Source: a virus
DNA length: 64,000 bases
Virus record (IMG/VR): IMGVR_UViG_3300010334_006426
Coordinates: 1-64,000 of that record
Direction: 5' to 3' (one strand)
Of this stretch, positions 48,147 through 56,777 are shown in pieces. The translations under genes and the position numbers were made by a program. How positions within the stretch are numbered: position 1 is the first letter of the stretch; the number at the start of each line of letters is the position of its first letter. Under the pieces are notes generated by a model that saw nothing but the letters and a program-made list of their open reading frames with translations, was not told the origin of the DNA and made no database searches.

Positions 48147-50573
48147 ATGGCAAGAACAATTCAAAGCCCAGGAGTTGAAATTCGTGAGGTTGATCTTTCC
48201 TTAAGACCAGTAATCACACAAGGTACTAGCGTTTTTGTCGCTGGTTTCTCCAATCAAGGCCCTATCGACGAAGTTTTACAGCCAGCAAGTATTAGTGAGT
48301 TTGAACAAATCTACGGTACACCGACAAATGCTGCTGAGAGATATTTTTATCATACAGTAAAAGCTTCCCTACAAGCCCCGGTTCAATTAAAAGTTACAAG
48401 ACTACCCTATGGTGAAGCTAAGGGCGAAGGGTTTAATGCATGGAGATATAGTGCATTAGTTTATCCTGTTATCTCTCTGACAACCGACAAAGTAGGCTTA
48501 TCTTCCGTAGAATTAAGAAGTCTTAGCGGTTCTAATGCATATTATCTAAAATCGCCAACACATCTTGAACTTACTTTAGAACAATATCAAAATTTAATTA
48601 ACAATAATATCTCTTGGGAAAATTTTGCTGGAGGTTATTTTGATTCTCCTAGTAGTATCTCTTATGAGACAATTGGTAATGCAGGTTTAGTTATTCTAAA
48701 CAAATCTCAAGTTTCGAATAATAATAAATTCGAAGGCTATTATGTTGCTATTACTGATAATGCAAATGTAAATCCTGCCACACCTTTTGACGGTATTAAC
48801 GGTATTAAGTCGATTGGAGCTAATTTACCTTCAATAAACAGCTTTATAAGCGTACCTACAACAAGACTTAATTTTCCATTGACGGCAACTAAGTTTGGCG
48901 ATGGTAGTAGTATTAGTGAAATCATGGAAAATGCTGCTACATTTGATATTTCTCCAGCCTCGTTCAGTGATACACTTACAATTGGTGTATTTAAATTGAG
49001 ACAGAGTGTATTTTCTCCTGATGTTATTTCGCTGGATTATGTTTTAGCTGAAAAATATATTGGCTCTTTAGATTACTATAGGCAAATTGCTGATCCAAAT
49101 GGCGGCCCTGCAGCAGCCTTTTATATTGGTAATGTAACAGAAAGATCACCCAATATCAAGGTCTTGGTAAATCCATGGATTTCTAATCAAGGTAGAAATA
49201 CCTGGCTTGGTAGTGATGGCAACCCCACAAAGACAGTAAGGGTCACTAACAAACAAGGGGCTATTCCGTTAGCATTACCTGGTTATACCGAAACCGCTAA
49301 AAGTTATATAACCCGTATTGGTGCTGCTTCTGCTATCAATGGTACAAACTTATCCGACCTATTAACCACCACAATGGAAGGTAATAAGTTGTTCCCATTA
49401 GGCGTTTATACTGATACAGTAGTTTCTAATAAAAATATCGGTAATCTACCACAGAAGCTTGAAAGAGCTTTCGAGCTTGTTGAAAATCCTGACCTATACA
49501 ATATTAATCTAGTACCCGAAGCCGGTCTAGGTACTATATTTGTAAGCGTAGCAGAGCAAGCATTTAACAACAATTTGCCTGTTTCGGCTTGCGGACCTTA
49601 CCATGAAAATACACCGGTAAATAGTCTTAGCGGATTGTTCATTACTAATAATGAGCTCTTGGGTGAAGAAGGATCGAGAATCAGATCTAATTATAATGCA
49701 GTTGCAAGTATAATGGTAAATGCTGCACAGAATCAAAGAAAAGATTTCCTTGTAATCCTGGACGCCTTGAGACATATATTTGTTCAAGGCGAAAACCACA
49801 AGGTTTTAAGCAACAAGAAGATTTATAGCCCTAATGCTGGTGTTGGAGTCGATCCTAAAGCTTCAGACTACACTCCCACGAGCTTTAGTCAGCATATCTA
49901 CTGGCCATTAAGACATCAATTTAGCTTAATTGATTCTAGCTACGCTTGCAGCTACGCTACTGTTGCTCAAGTATTAGACCCATCATCTAATCGTCAAGTC
50001 TGGGTACCTTTCTCTGGGTTTGCAGCAGCCGCTATGGGTAATACTGATGCTAACTTCCAGCCCTGGTTTGCGCCTGCTGGATTTACAAGAGGCGTTCTAT
50101 TAGGAGTAAATGATTTAGGTATGTATCCTAAGCAAAAACAACGTGATCAACTGTACAAGATAGGCCTGAACCCTGTGCCGTTCTTCCCCGTTGAAGGGTT
50201 TGTAATCTTTGGTCAGAAGACCTTGCTTAAGAAGCCAAGTGCATTTGATCGTATTAACGTACGTAGATTGTTCTTAGATCTAGAAGTTGCAACTAGAGAT
50301 ACCGTTAAATATTTCGTATTCGAACCAAATACACTATTTACAAGAACACAAGTTGTAAATACACTTACACCTATATTTGATAATGCTAAGAATACAGAGG
50401 GATTATATGATTATCTAATCATTTGCGATGAGCGTAATAATACACCCGATGTAATAGATCAAAATGAATTGAAGGTCGATATTTATCTTAAGCCAGTACG
50501 CGCTGCAGAGTTTATCTTAGTAAGCTTCTATGCAACTCGTACCGGTCAAAACTTCCAGGAGTTACTAGCGTAA
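48147..50573 (+). CDS. 18: gp18-like tail sheath protein
   Basis: An 808-residue protein, longer than T4 gp18 (659). It opens SPGVEIREVDLSLRPVITQG and TSVFVAGFSNQGP, the usual sheath N-terminus. The C-terminal domain contains the conserved RRLFLDLEVATRDTVKYFVF and EFILVSFYATRTGQNFQELL end. The extra length lies in the middle (about residues 100-450), where sheath domains facing outward are variable. It forms the contractile sheath around the gp19 tube. Confidence 0.93.
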   Translation: MARTIQSPGVEIREVDLSLRPVITQGTSVFVAGFSNQGPIDEVLQPASISEFEQIYGTPTNAAERYFYHTVKASLQAPVQLKVTRLPYGEAKGEGFNAWRYSALVYPVISLTTDKVGLSSVELRSLSGSNAYYLKSPTHLELTLEQYQNLINNNISWENFAGGYFDSPSSISYETIGNAGLVILNKSQVSNNNKFEGYYVAITDNANVNPATPFDGINGIKSIGANLPSINSFISVPTTRLNFPLTATKFGDGSSISEIMENAATFDISPASFSDTLTIGVFKLRQSVFSPDVISLDYVLAEKYIGSLDYYRQIADPNGGPAAAFYIGNVTERSPNIKVLVNPWISNQGRNTWLGSDGNPTKTVRVTNKQGAIPLALPGYTETAKSYITRIGAASAINGTNLSDLLTTTMEGNKLFPLGVYTDTVVSNKNIGNLPQKLERAFELVENPDLYNINLVPEAGLGTIFVSVAEQAFNNNLPVSACGPYHENTPVNSLSGLFITNNELLGEEGSRIRSNYNAVASIMVNAAQNQRKDFLVILDALRHIFVQGENHKVLSNKKIYSPNAGVGVDPKASDYTPTSFSQHIYWPLRHQFSLIDSSYACSYATVAQVLDPSSNRQVWVPFSGFAAAAMGNTDANFQPWFAPAGFTRGVLLGVNDLGMYPKQKQRDQLYKIGLNPVPFFPVEGFVIFGQKTLLKKPSAFDRINVRRLFLDLEVATRDTVKYFVFEPNTLFTRTQVVNTLTPIFDNAKNTEGLYDYLIICDERNNTPDVIDQNELKVDIYLKPVRAAEFILVSFYATRTGQNFQELLA

Positions 50574-50577
50574 CAAT

Positions 50578-50584
50578 AAAGGAG
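50578..50584 (+). promoter_or_regulatory. Shine-Dalgarno-like AAAGGAG before the tube gene
   Basis: AAAGGAG lies 13 nt before the gp19 ATG, farther than usual. Most other genes in the window lack any such motif. Confidence 0.4.
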
Positions 50585-50592
50585 AATAAATA
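50585..50592 (+). promoter_or_regulatory. Late promoter box AATAAATA
   Basis: Ends 5 nt before the tail tube ATG at 50598. Confidence 0.55.
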
Positions 50593-50597
50593 ATTTT

Positions 50598-51149
50598 ATG
50601 GCAGACGTAAAACAACTTATTGCAGATTTTTACAGAGTAGCTTCCGCTAGAGACTTCCAGCGTGATATTCAATTTCGTGTATTGAGTATTACCCCTGGCG
50701 GTACAACAGTAACATTTGATGAAAATGATCTAGTATATGCAAAGGCTGCGTCGCTACCCGCGCGCTCTATTACAGCAGTAAATGCAAAATATATGGGATT
50801 AAATTTTAATCTACCAGGTGTTGCTACATATCCCGGTAGTGAAGGTTATATACTTAATTTCTATAATGATGCTAAGAATAATCTTCGCCAGAAATTTGAA
50901 GATTGGACACGTGATACCTTTAATGATGCTAACAGCACTGGTAATTACTTCACCCCAACACAATCGAGTACAATTGACTTAGTACAGCTCGATACACAAA
51001 TGAACAGGGTTGCGCAATATCAACTTGTTGGTGTTAGTATTCGCAATGTCGGTGCAATCGAATATCCAATAGGCGATGGTACAGGGCAGATTGTCAATTT
51101 CCCAGTAACTCTTGCTTATCATTACTTTACTCGTAAGCAAGTTTCTTAA
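50598..51149 (+). CDS. 19: gp19-like tail tube protein
   Basis: A 183-residue protein (T4 gp19 is 163), directly after the sheath as in T4. ARDFQRDIQFRVLSITPGG and SLPARSITAVNAKYMGLNFN are typical of the tube N-terminal half; LRQKFEDWTRDTF is the conserved helix, and LVGVSIRNVGAIEYPIGDG the C-terminal strands. It polymerises into the inner tube. Confidence 0.88.
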   Translation: MADVKQLIADFYRVASARDFQRDIQFRVLSITPGGTTVTFDENDLVYAKAASLPARSITAVNAKYMGLNFNLPGVATYPGSEGYILNFYNDAKNNLRQKFEDWTRDTFNDANSTGNYFTPTQSSTIDLVQLDTQMNRVAQYQLVGVSIRNVGAIEYPIGDGTGQIVNFPVTLAYHYFTRKQVS

Positions 51150-51166
51150 TAGAAAATTAAATTTGC

Positions 51167-51174
51167 CATAAATA
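51167..51174 (+). promoter_or_regulatory. Late promoter box CATAAATA
   Basis: Ends 5 nt before the ATG at 51180. Confidence 0.6.
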
Positions 51175-51179
51175 TTTGA

Positions 51180-52118
51180 ATGGCATTATCTAATCCAATT
51201 ACCGACGCTTTTCAGGGCTTAGCATCTAATACAGTTGGTATTGGTAGAGGAATAAACCCCTTAAGTCAGCCACAAATTACAGACATTCTCGGGTTTAATA
51301 TACCTGGCGTCCCATTAATCAGTACAAGAGATTATTTCCTTCTTCAACTTCAAAGCTGGCTTACGGCTATACCGTTACAAACACAATGGATTGCAGTTAT
51401 AGACAGTTTTCCATATTGCTTAAGAACTGAAATACTTCAAAATATGGAACGTTCTGATGGCGGTAAAAAAAGCTATGATATAGATCGAGCTAAAGCAATT
51501 TTAACTAGCTATCCATTTCAAAAAGTAATAGGTTGTGTATTTGCACAAGGGGCTTTCGTACCTGGCGAGCAGCTAACAGTTAGAGACACTGCTTTAGATA
51601 ATAACAGAGGATTTATACCTGGAATAGTTGCTGAAAAAAGAGTGGGATATAGCGGGTCACCTTTGAGATTAGATTTCTTAGAAACCAATACAAGTATAGT
51701 TGATTTTATCTTCAGGCCCTGGGTAATGTTAGCTAGTCATTATGGGTTAGTCGCTAGACCAAATGATATGCCAGGCAGCAAAGATTTTTATAACGTTAAG
51801 TCAAACATAACACTTCTTTGCTATACAAGAAGCTATCAAAACGTAAGTCAAATTCCGCGAAAAGTTTTTACTTTTTATAATGTCGTCCCCACTTTAATCA
51901 ATAATTTTACATTAGACTATAAAGAAGAACCTCAACAAGCAACTGCCTATAGCGTTAATTTTACTTATACAAACTATACTATTCAAAATAGTATGTATTT
52001 CCCTATTGCGGATATCATTAAGACAGTTTCTAATGCAGCGAATGGCAGCTATTCGCCTGTTGTTTCGCCGCTACAGAATTCATCTAATTCCCCCGTCAAT
52101 GTAGGTGGCTTTTTCTAA
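51180..52118 (+). CDS. 54: gp54-like baseplate tail tube initiator (tentative)
   Basis: A 312-residue protein, near T4 gp54 (320). It shows the extended tube-fold pattern: WIAVIDSFPYCLRTEILQNM near residue 75, RLDFLETNTSIVDFIFRPW near 165 and AYSVNFTYTNYTIQNSM near 260. It is the third tube-fold protein in this cluster. Its length and position between gp19 and the hub genes favour the tube initiator that sits on gp48. The alternative is a second tube or tail terminator. Confidence 0.5.
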   Translation: MALSNPITDAFQGLASNTVGIGRGINPLSQPQITDILGFNIPGVPLISTRDYFLLQLQSWLTAIPLQTQWIAVIDSFPYCLRTEILQNMERSDGGKKSYDIDRAKAILTSYPFQKVIGCVFAQGAFVPGEQLTVRDTALDNNRGFIPGIVAEKRVGYSGSPLRLDFLETNTSIVDFIFRPWVMLASHYGLVARPNDMPGSKDFYNVKSNITLLCYTRSYQNVSQIPRKVFTFYNVVPTLINNFTLDYKEEPQQATAYSVNFTYTNYTIQNSMYFPIADIIKTVSNAANGSYSPVVSPLQNSSNSPVNVGGFF

Positions 52119-52137
52119 ATTTTTTGTTTAATAATAT

Positions 52138-52965
52138 ATGGAATTTTACCTAAATTGTTGGGTACCATCGTTAAGCGGTTTTTTTAAATTAAAAGAATTA
52201 AAAAACTCTCAACTATCTATTTTATCTAAATATATTTTAAATGAAGATCATGAAGGCACTAATATGTGCTTTAATGAAATTATTAATAAAAATTTTCTAG
52301 AGATAAACCCTAATTTAAATGTTAACCGTTTTGATAAGTGGTTTATTTTAAGTTTTTTAAGAGCTACAAATATTTCTCCAATACTCTACTTACAAACTGC
52401 TAATACAGCTAACGTTCCTTGTAATATAGAGCTGTCTCTCTATGAAACGCTTACAAGATTATCAGAAATTTCACCTGTTAGTGCTATCGATGTCAAACTA
52501 GAAAATATTAATATAATACTCTATCCTAGCGAGAGTTTATATACAGTTGAACCTGTTGTAGATTCTGTTAAAGAACTAAAACATCTTAAAAATAATATTA
52601 CTAATAGAGATGAAATTTACAAGCTTTTAGGAAGAAGAGAAAATTTGAGAAATTATTTAGCGCAGCAAATGTTATATTTTGATAGTCTTAGCAATGACTT
52701 GATAATAAAAAATGAAAACCCTGCTCTCAAGCTTACGAATATACCTGTAAGAGTTTTTGATAATACTTTATTCTTTTTTTTAAGATCTATCTATCTACCC
52801 TATTGCAAAGGTGTTTACGAAAAACTTTTCAGTCTTAAAAAATTAATGAATTTGAGCCTAGATGAGTATTATCAACTTACCCCGTCAGAATGCGATATTT
52901 TAATAAGCCTTTATAAGCAGGATGAATCGTCTAAAACGCAGCATAGTTACAGTCTTCAACAATAA
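52138..52965 (+). CDS. 26: gp26-like baseplate hub subunit (tentative)
   Basis: A 275-residue, Leu/Asn-rich protein. FYLNCWVPSLSGFFKLKEL followed by SILSKYIL resembles the T4_baseplate (gp26) pattern, and VNRFDKWFILSFLRATNIS the later conserved part. LGRRENLRNYLAQQM forms a helix. It lies directly upstream of the large disordered protein and gp48. T4 gp26 is 208 residues, so this is larger. The assignment is weak and rests partly on gene order. Confidence 0.4.
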   Translation: MEFYLNCWVPSLSGFFKLKELKNSQLSILSKYILNEDHEGTNMCFNEIINKNFLEINPNLNVNRFDKWFILSFLRATNISPILYLQTANTANVPCNIELSLYETLTRLSEISPVSAIDVKLENINIILYPSESLYTVEPVVDSVKELKHLKNNITNRDEIYKLLGRRENLRNYLAQQMLYFDSLSNDLIIKNENPALKLTNIPVRVFDNTLFFFLRSIYLPYCKGVYEKLFSLKKLMNLSLDEYYQLTPSECDILISLYKQDESSKTQHSYSLQQ

Positions 52966-52972
52966 ATTTGTC

Positions 52973-52980
52973 TATAAATA
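52973..52980 (+). promoter_or_regulatory. Late promoter box TATAAATA
   Basis: Exact consensus ending 4 nt before the ATG at 52985. Confidence 0.75.
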
Positions 52981-52984
52981 ATAT

Positions 52985-54919
52985 ATGGATAATACAGACA
53001 ATGCAGTTGAGTCAGAACAAAATATAAAAAGTTCTGATAATGTTACTCTATTAAACAACAAGGAAGCTGAATTTTCTGTGCCTAGCTCTACTGATGAAAA
53101 TATTTACTATACGTTAGCGTCATTAGAAGCTGATAGTCTCAATCGAAAAGTTTTAAGAGATAAAGAACTATACGGCGATTTAGATAAAGCTGATGAAAAA
53201 GCTAAGACTCTTTTAGAGCAGGACATGGTATTTGATATTCCTGAAATCAAGCCTGATGAAGCCTCGTTAAATATTAGCGACACTAAAAAAGAAGATGCTT
53301 TCGCGCAGGAGCAACCTGCAAATATTGAGAGTGACAAGAGTAAAAAATCTCAAAACACTGATTCACCTGTTAAAAGCGAAAATAATCAACTTGGTTCCGC
53401 AAAAACTAAGCCCGTTGAACCATCTCAGCCTACAATAGCATCTAAAGCAAAGCAGGAAGCAGATGAAATAAGACGTAACGCACAAATTCAAATAGAAAAA
53501 ATGAAATCTGAGGTCTCGCAATCTGTAGAGCCTCCTCCAAATATATATGATGCTCCTAAGCCAAGACAGCAGTCGTCTCAAAGTACAGTTAATAATAAGA
53601 ATAAAGAAAGCAAAGAAGAGGAAGGATCTACTTTAAAGAAATTTGAGGTACCACAATGGGCCGAAAACATTTCAAGAAAAATGCCTGTGCAACCAGAAGC
53701 TTTAAATGAAGACAGTTTGGCTGTAAGTAGGGAAGCTAGAGATATTAACCTGACTCAACCTGATAAATCATCCTCTTTAGAACCTGAGAAAAAACCGGGT
53801 CAGTCACAAGCACCTGTAAAATTATCAGAAACATTACAATCTAAGACTGGTGATCAGCAGCCTGTTTTAGAAAGCTCTTCAACAAAAAATATTAAAAGCG
53901 ACATCAATAAGACAGAAGAGATTACGGTGACAGATGGAAAAGATAAAATAGAAAAAAAACAACCTAAAGAAGAGGTTAAACCGGAAAAGCCAGTATTGAA
54001 TGTACAAGACATTCAGCAAGCTAGTACACCGCAACAAAATACTCAAAGTAACAACTCGGTTGATTCACTTAAAAAGTTTTTAAATTTTTTGACACCGTCA
54101 CAGCAAACAGAAGCAGCTGAAGTATTGAGTGAAAATAAACCACAACAGACACAAGATAATGATATGCCACAACAGCAGCAACCTAATATAGATAATAACA
54201 TAGAACAACCTACAGTTGTAGCTGGTCCAGAACCTGAAAATAAACCTAATATTCTTGATGAACCTTTTCAAAATAAAAGACCTATAGACAATCCGCAAAT
54301 TGCTGGTCAAGTTATGTCTATAATAAATTCAATCAACAATAATACTATAAACCCTAACTTAGATCTTTTCAATTTCAAATCTTATGTTAACAAAGGTATT
54401 AAGGAAAGAGGATTGCTAAATCAAATGCCTCAAGTTAATAATATGGAAAATCTACTTAAACAGATACCATTTCTACAGCCTCCTTTAGCAGGTAATAATG
54501 AACCTCAACAAAATAGACCTCAAGGACAGATGCCTTTTCTTGATTTTAACTCCTTTGTACCTAAGGTTGAAGAGAAGAGGCAATCTACACCAATCACTAA
54601 TAATAATGACAAACTATTAACAGATATGAATATAAACTTAAATAAAATTTCGGCCACCATACAGCAATCTCAGCAGAATTTAATAAATTCATTAAATAAT
54701 TTAAGCAATATTGCTAATCAAATCTTGAAAACAATACCTTCTATTTCTATATCGCAGGATAATAGCTCTGTAGCCTCCGGGGGAAATCAAAAAAATTCTG
54801 GAAGATTTTCACCCACAGAAAACTTAAATTTAATTGGTAATTATAGAGACGATTTAGGTTTAACACCTAGAAATTATACTACTAACACCATATTTCCAGG
54901 GAATAATAGTATAGTATGA
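52985..54919 (+). CDS. Long disordered Gln/Asn/Lys/Pro-rich tail protein
   Basis: A 644-residue protein that I do not recognise. Residues 1-450 are low-complexity and disordered (many Gln, Asn, Lys, Ser, Pro), with a charged helix near 155-180. The last 100 residues hold a possible short coiled coil (LLTDMNINLNKISATIQQSQ, QNLINSLNNLSNIANQILK). In T4 the gene before gp48 is gp29, the tape measure (590 residues), so position and length suit that role, but the sequence lacks the long helical character. An alternative is a baseplate/tail-associated disordered protein. Confidence 0.5.
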   Translation: MDNTDNAVESEQNIKSSDNVTLLNNKEAEFSVPSSTDENIYYTLASLEADSLNRKVLRDKELYGDLDKADEKAKTLLEQDMVFDIPEIKPDEASLNISDTKKEDAFAQEQPANIESDKSKKSQNTDSPVKSENNQLGSAKTKPVEPSQPTIASKAKQEADEIRRNAQIQIEKMKSEVSQSVEPPPNIYDAPKPRQQSSQSTVNNKNKESKEEEGSTLKKFEVPQWAENISRKMPVQPEALNEDSLAVSREARDINLTQPDKSSSLEPEKKPGQSQAPVKLSETLQSKTGDQQPVLESSSTKNIKSDINKTEEITVTDGKDKIEKKQPKEEVKPEKPVLNVQDIQQASTPQQNTQSNNSVDSLKKFLNFLTPSQQTEAAEVLSENKPQQTQDNDMPQQQQPNIDNNIEQPTVVAGPEPENKPNILDEPFQNKRPIDNPQIAGQVMSIINSINNNTINPNLDLFNFKSYVNKGIKERGLLNQMPQVNNMENLLKQIPFLQPPLAGNNEPQQNRPQGQMPFLDFNSFVPKVEEKRQSTPITNNNDKLLTDMNINLNKISATIQQSQQNLINSLNNLSNIANQILKTIPSISISQDNSSVASGGNQKNSGRFSPTENLNLIGNYRDDLGLTPRNYTTNTIFPGNNSIV

Positions 54920-56388
54920 ACTTATTTGCATTTGAAAAATTTGGTTCTCCTAAACCTCAATATCAAGGAGCTCCTCGCTTAGTTCCCGTTGGCTCTATAA
55001 GCGGACCCGGGGCAAACAACATAGCCAAAGATAGTTCAAGTTACGGACTGATTGATGTTGTTAATAATTTTCAATGGACTACCTCACCAAAGTCATCTAG
55101 GATGGAAGTACCTGCTATATTTTTAAAAGAAAAAAGACTTAAGAACAATTCATTGTATGCGCAAGTAGCTTACTACGGCATGGCTCTTGGCGGTATTTTA
55201 GGCGGCGCAGCTGGCGGTCTTACGGCTTTAAATAATTCTATCAGGCCTTTTATGACTTCTGTTTTAGGTGGGTTTGGTGCAGGTACTTTTACTCAGGTTT
55301 TAAATAACGCCTTAGGGCAGCTAACATCATATATTTCTGGTAATGCTGGCGCGGCTGAATCTGGTATTTTTAGTTCTAATATTACAAGAATAGCAGAGGG
55401 TGTAGGTGCTATAGCAGGGTGGAACGCTACACCAGAAACAATACAAGCAGGTGTAAATGCTATTGCCTCCATATCCCAACAGTTAGGCAGATTTACTCCA
55501 GACAATTTTAATATACCTAGTCTTAATAGCGATATACTATCACCTTATGAAGGATTGTATATTACAGAAGATACAAAATTTATTTATAATATGCCTTATT
55601 TCTCGAACGAACAGAATACTGTTAATAATATGTTTGGTGATTTTGATGAAGTAATGGGTGAAGGTGGTATAGATCCATTAAATGCATACGGTACAGCAAA
55701 AAATGTAAGGGCTGCAGCAAATTTTGTTTCTGGTACAGTTAATTTCGATGCCCCGGGCATCTATATTGAAAAGCCAAAATTTTTCAATTTTAAAGAAACA
55801 GGCGAACAAATAAGGTTTAGTTTTCCTCTTATCAATACCGGATGGTCTACGTTTGAAGACGTGGTTCAGAATTGGCAATTAATGTACATGCTTGCCTATC
55901 AAAATCGCCCTAACAGAAGAACACGAGACTTAATTGATCCGGCAGTAATTTATGAAATTACAATACCGGGGGTAAGATTTTACCCTTACGCATACATAAG
56001 CAGCATGGCTATTAATTTTGTAGGTGCTAGAAGAAGAATGAACATAAGAGTACCTTTAGAAGGTGGTCTGGGAACTATTAACACTATTATACCTGATGCC
56101 TATGTAATTGATATAACATTTACTACTCTTGTATCTGAAACACAGAATTTCTTGTATGCTTGCTTACATGACAAGCAAGATATCATAACAACATCAAGTT
56201 CTAGGTCGCCTTTTGATATTTTTGGTGATGATCTTTCTAAGAATTATTCAGGCGCATTAAAACAAAATCTAAATCCCAATACACAGTCGTCCGCAAATAA
56301 GCTATTGAATGCGGCAGGAGATTTTGTACCTAGAGTCATTAATACATTTAAACAATCACCATTAGATATATTAGGAGGCGGCTTGTGA
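54916..56388 (+). CDS. 48: gp48-like baseplate tail-tube cap protein
   Basis: A 490-residue protein, larger than T4 gp48 (364). A Gly/Ala-rich hydrophobic segment spans residues about 75-125 (GILGGAAGGLTALNNSIRP). The C-terminal half is gp48-like: KFFNFKETGEQIRFSFPLIN, EDVVQNWQLMYMLAYQNRPN, ISSMAINFVGARRRMN and IIPDAYVIDITFTTLVSETQ. It is the plate-proximal start of the tail tube. It overlaps the previous gene and gp53 by 4 nt each. Confidence 0.7.
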   Translation: MNLFAFEKFGSPKPQYQGAPRLVPVGSISGPGANNIAKDSSSYGLIDVVNNFQWTTSPKSSRMEVPAIFLKEKRLKNNSLYAQVAYYGMALGGILGGAAGGLTALNNSIRPFMTSVLGGFGAGTFTQVLNNALGQLTSYISGNAGAAESGIFSSNITRIAEGVGAIAGWNATPETIQAGVNAIASISQQLGRFTPDNFNIPSLNSDILSPYEGLYITEDTKFIYNMPYFSNEQNTVNNMFGDFDEVMGEGGIDPLNAYGTAKNVRAAANFVSGTVNFDAPGIYIEKPKFFNFKETGEQIRFSFPLINTGWSTFEDVVQNWQLMYMLAYQNRPNRRTRDLIDPAVIYEITIPGVRFYPYAYISSMAINFVGARRRMNIRVPLEGGLGTINTIIPDAYVIDITFTTLVSETQNFLYACLHDKQDIITTSSSRSPFDIFGDDLSKNYSGALKQNLNPNTQSSANKLLNAAGDFVPRVINTFKQSPLDILGGGL

Positions 56389-56777
56389 TTGGATTAAGTG
56401 CTTTAGGCGGGTTTAGAAAAGATATTAATCTTTTAGAAAAAATACCATCTATTAGTTATGAAAATATTTTTCGTATGTATTTGACTGAAAATACTGATAA
56501 TACAAATTTCTATTATTATAATTTGCTCAATAGTGTTTATTTTCCAGATGATATACCTAGCAGCATCTATTATGCTATTACGTTAAATAAAAGACTTCCA
56601 TGGACAGCTATTAGTTATAATGAATATAGAACTACAGATTTATGGTGGCTAATTGTCTTAGCAAACAAAATACATAACCCAGTTTACTATCCCGCACCAG
56701 GTTCAACCTTAAGAATTATTAAACCTGAATATGTAAAGCTTATATTTAACGAAATAACCGCTCAAATAAAACAATAA
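56385..56777 (+). CDS. 53: gp53-like baseplate wedge protein
   Basis: A 130-residue protein. The conserved C-terminal part reads YNEYRTTDLWWLIVLANKIH and YYPAPGSTLRIIKPEYV, the diagnostic block of gp53 wedge proteins with its LysM-like end. It is shorter than T4 gp53 (196). GTG start overlapping the gp48 stop (GTGA). It clamps adjacent wedges around the hub. Confidence 0.8.
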   Translation: MIGLSALGGFRKDINLLEKIPSISYENIFRMYLTENTDNTNFYYYNLLNSVYFPDDIPSSIYYAITLNKRLPWTAISYNEYRTTDLWWLIVLANKIHNPVYYPAPGSTLRIIKPEYVKLIFNEITAQIKQ

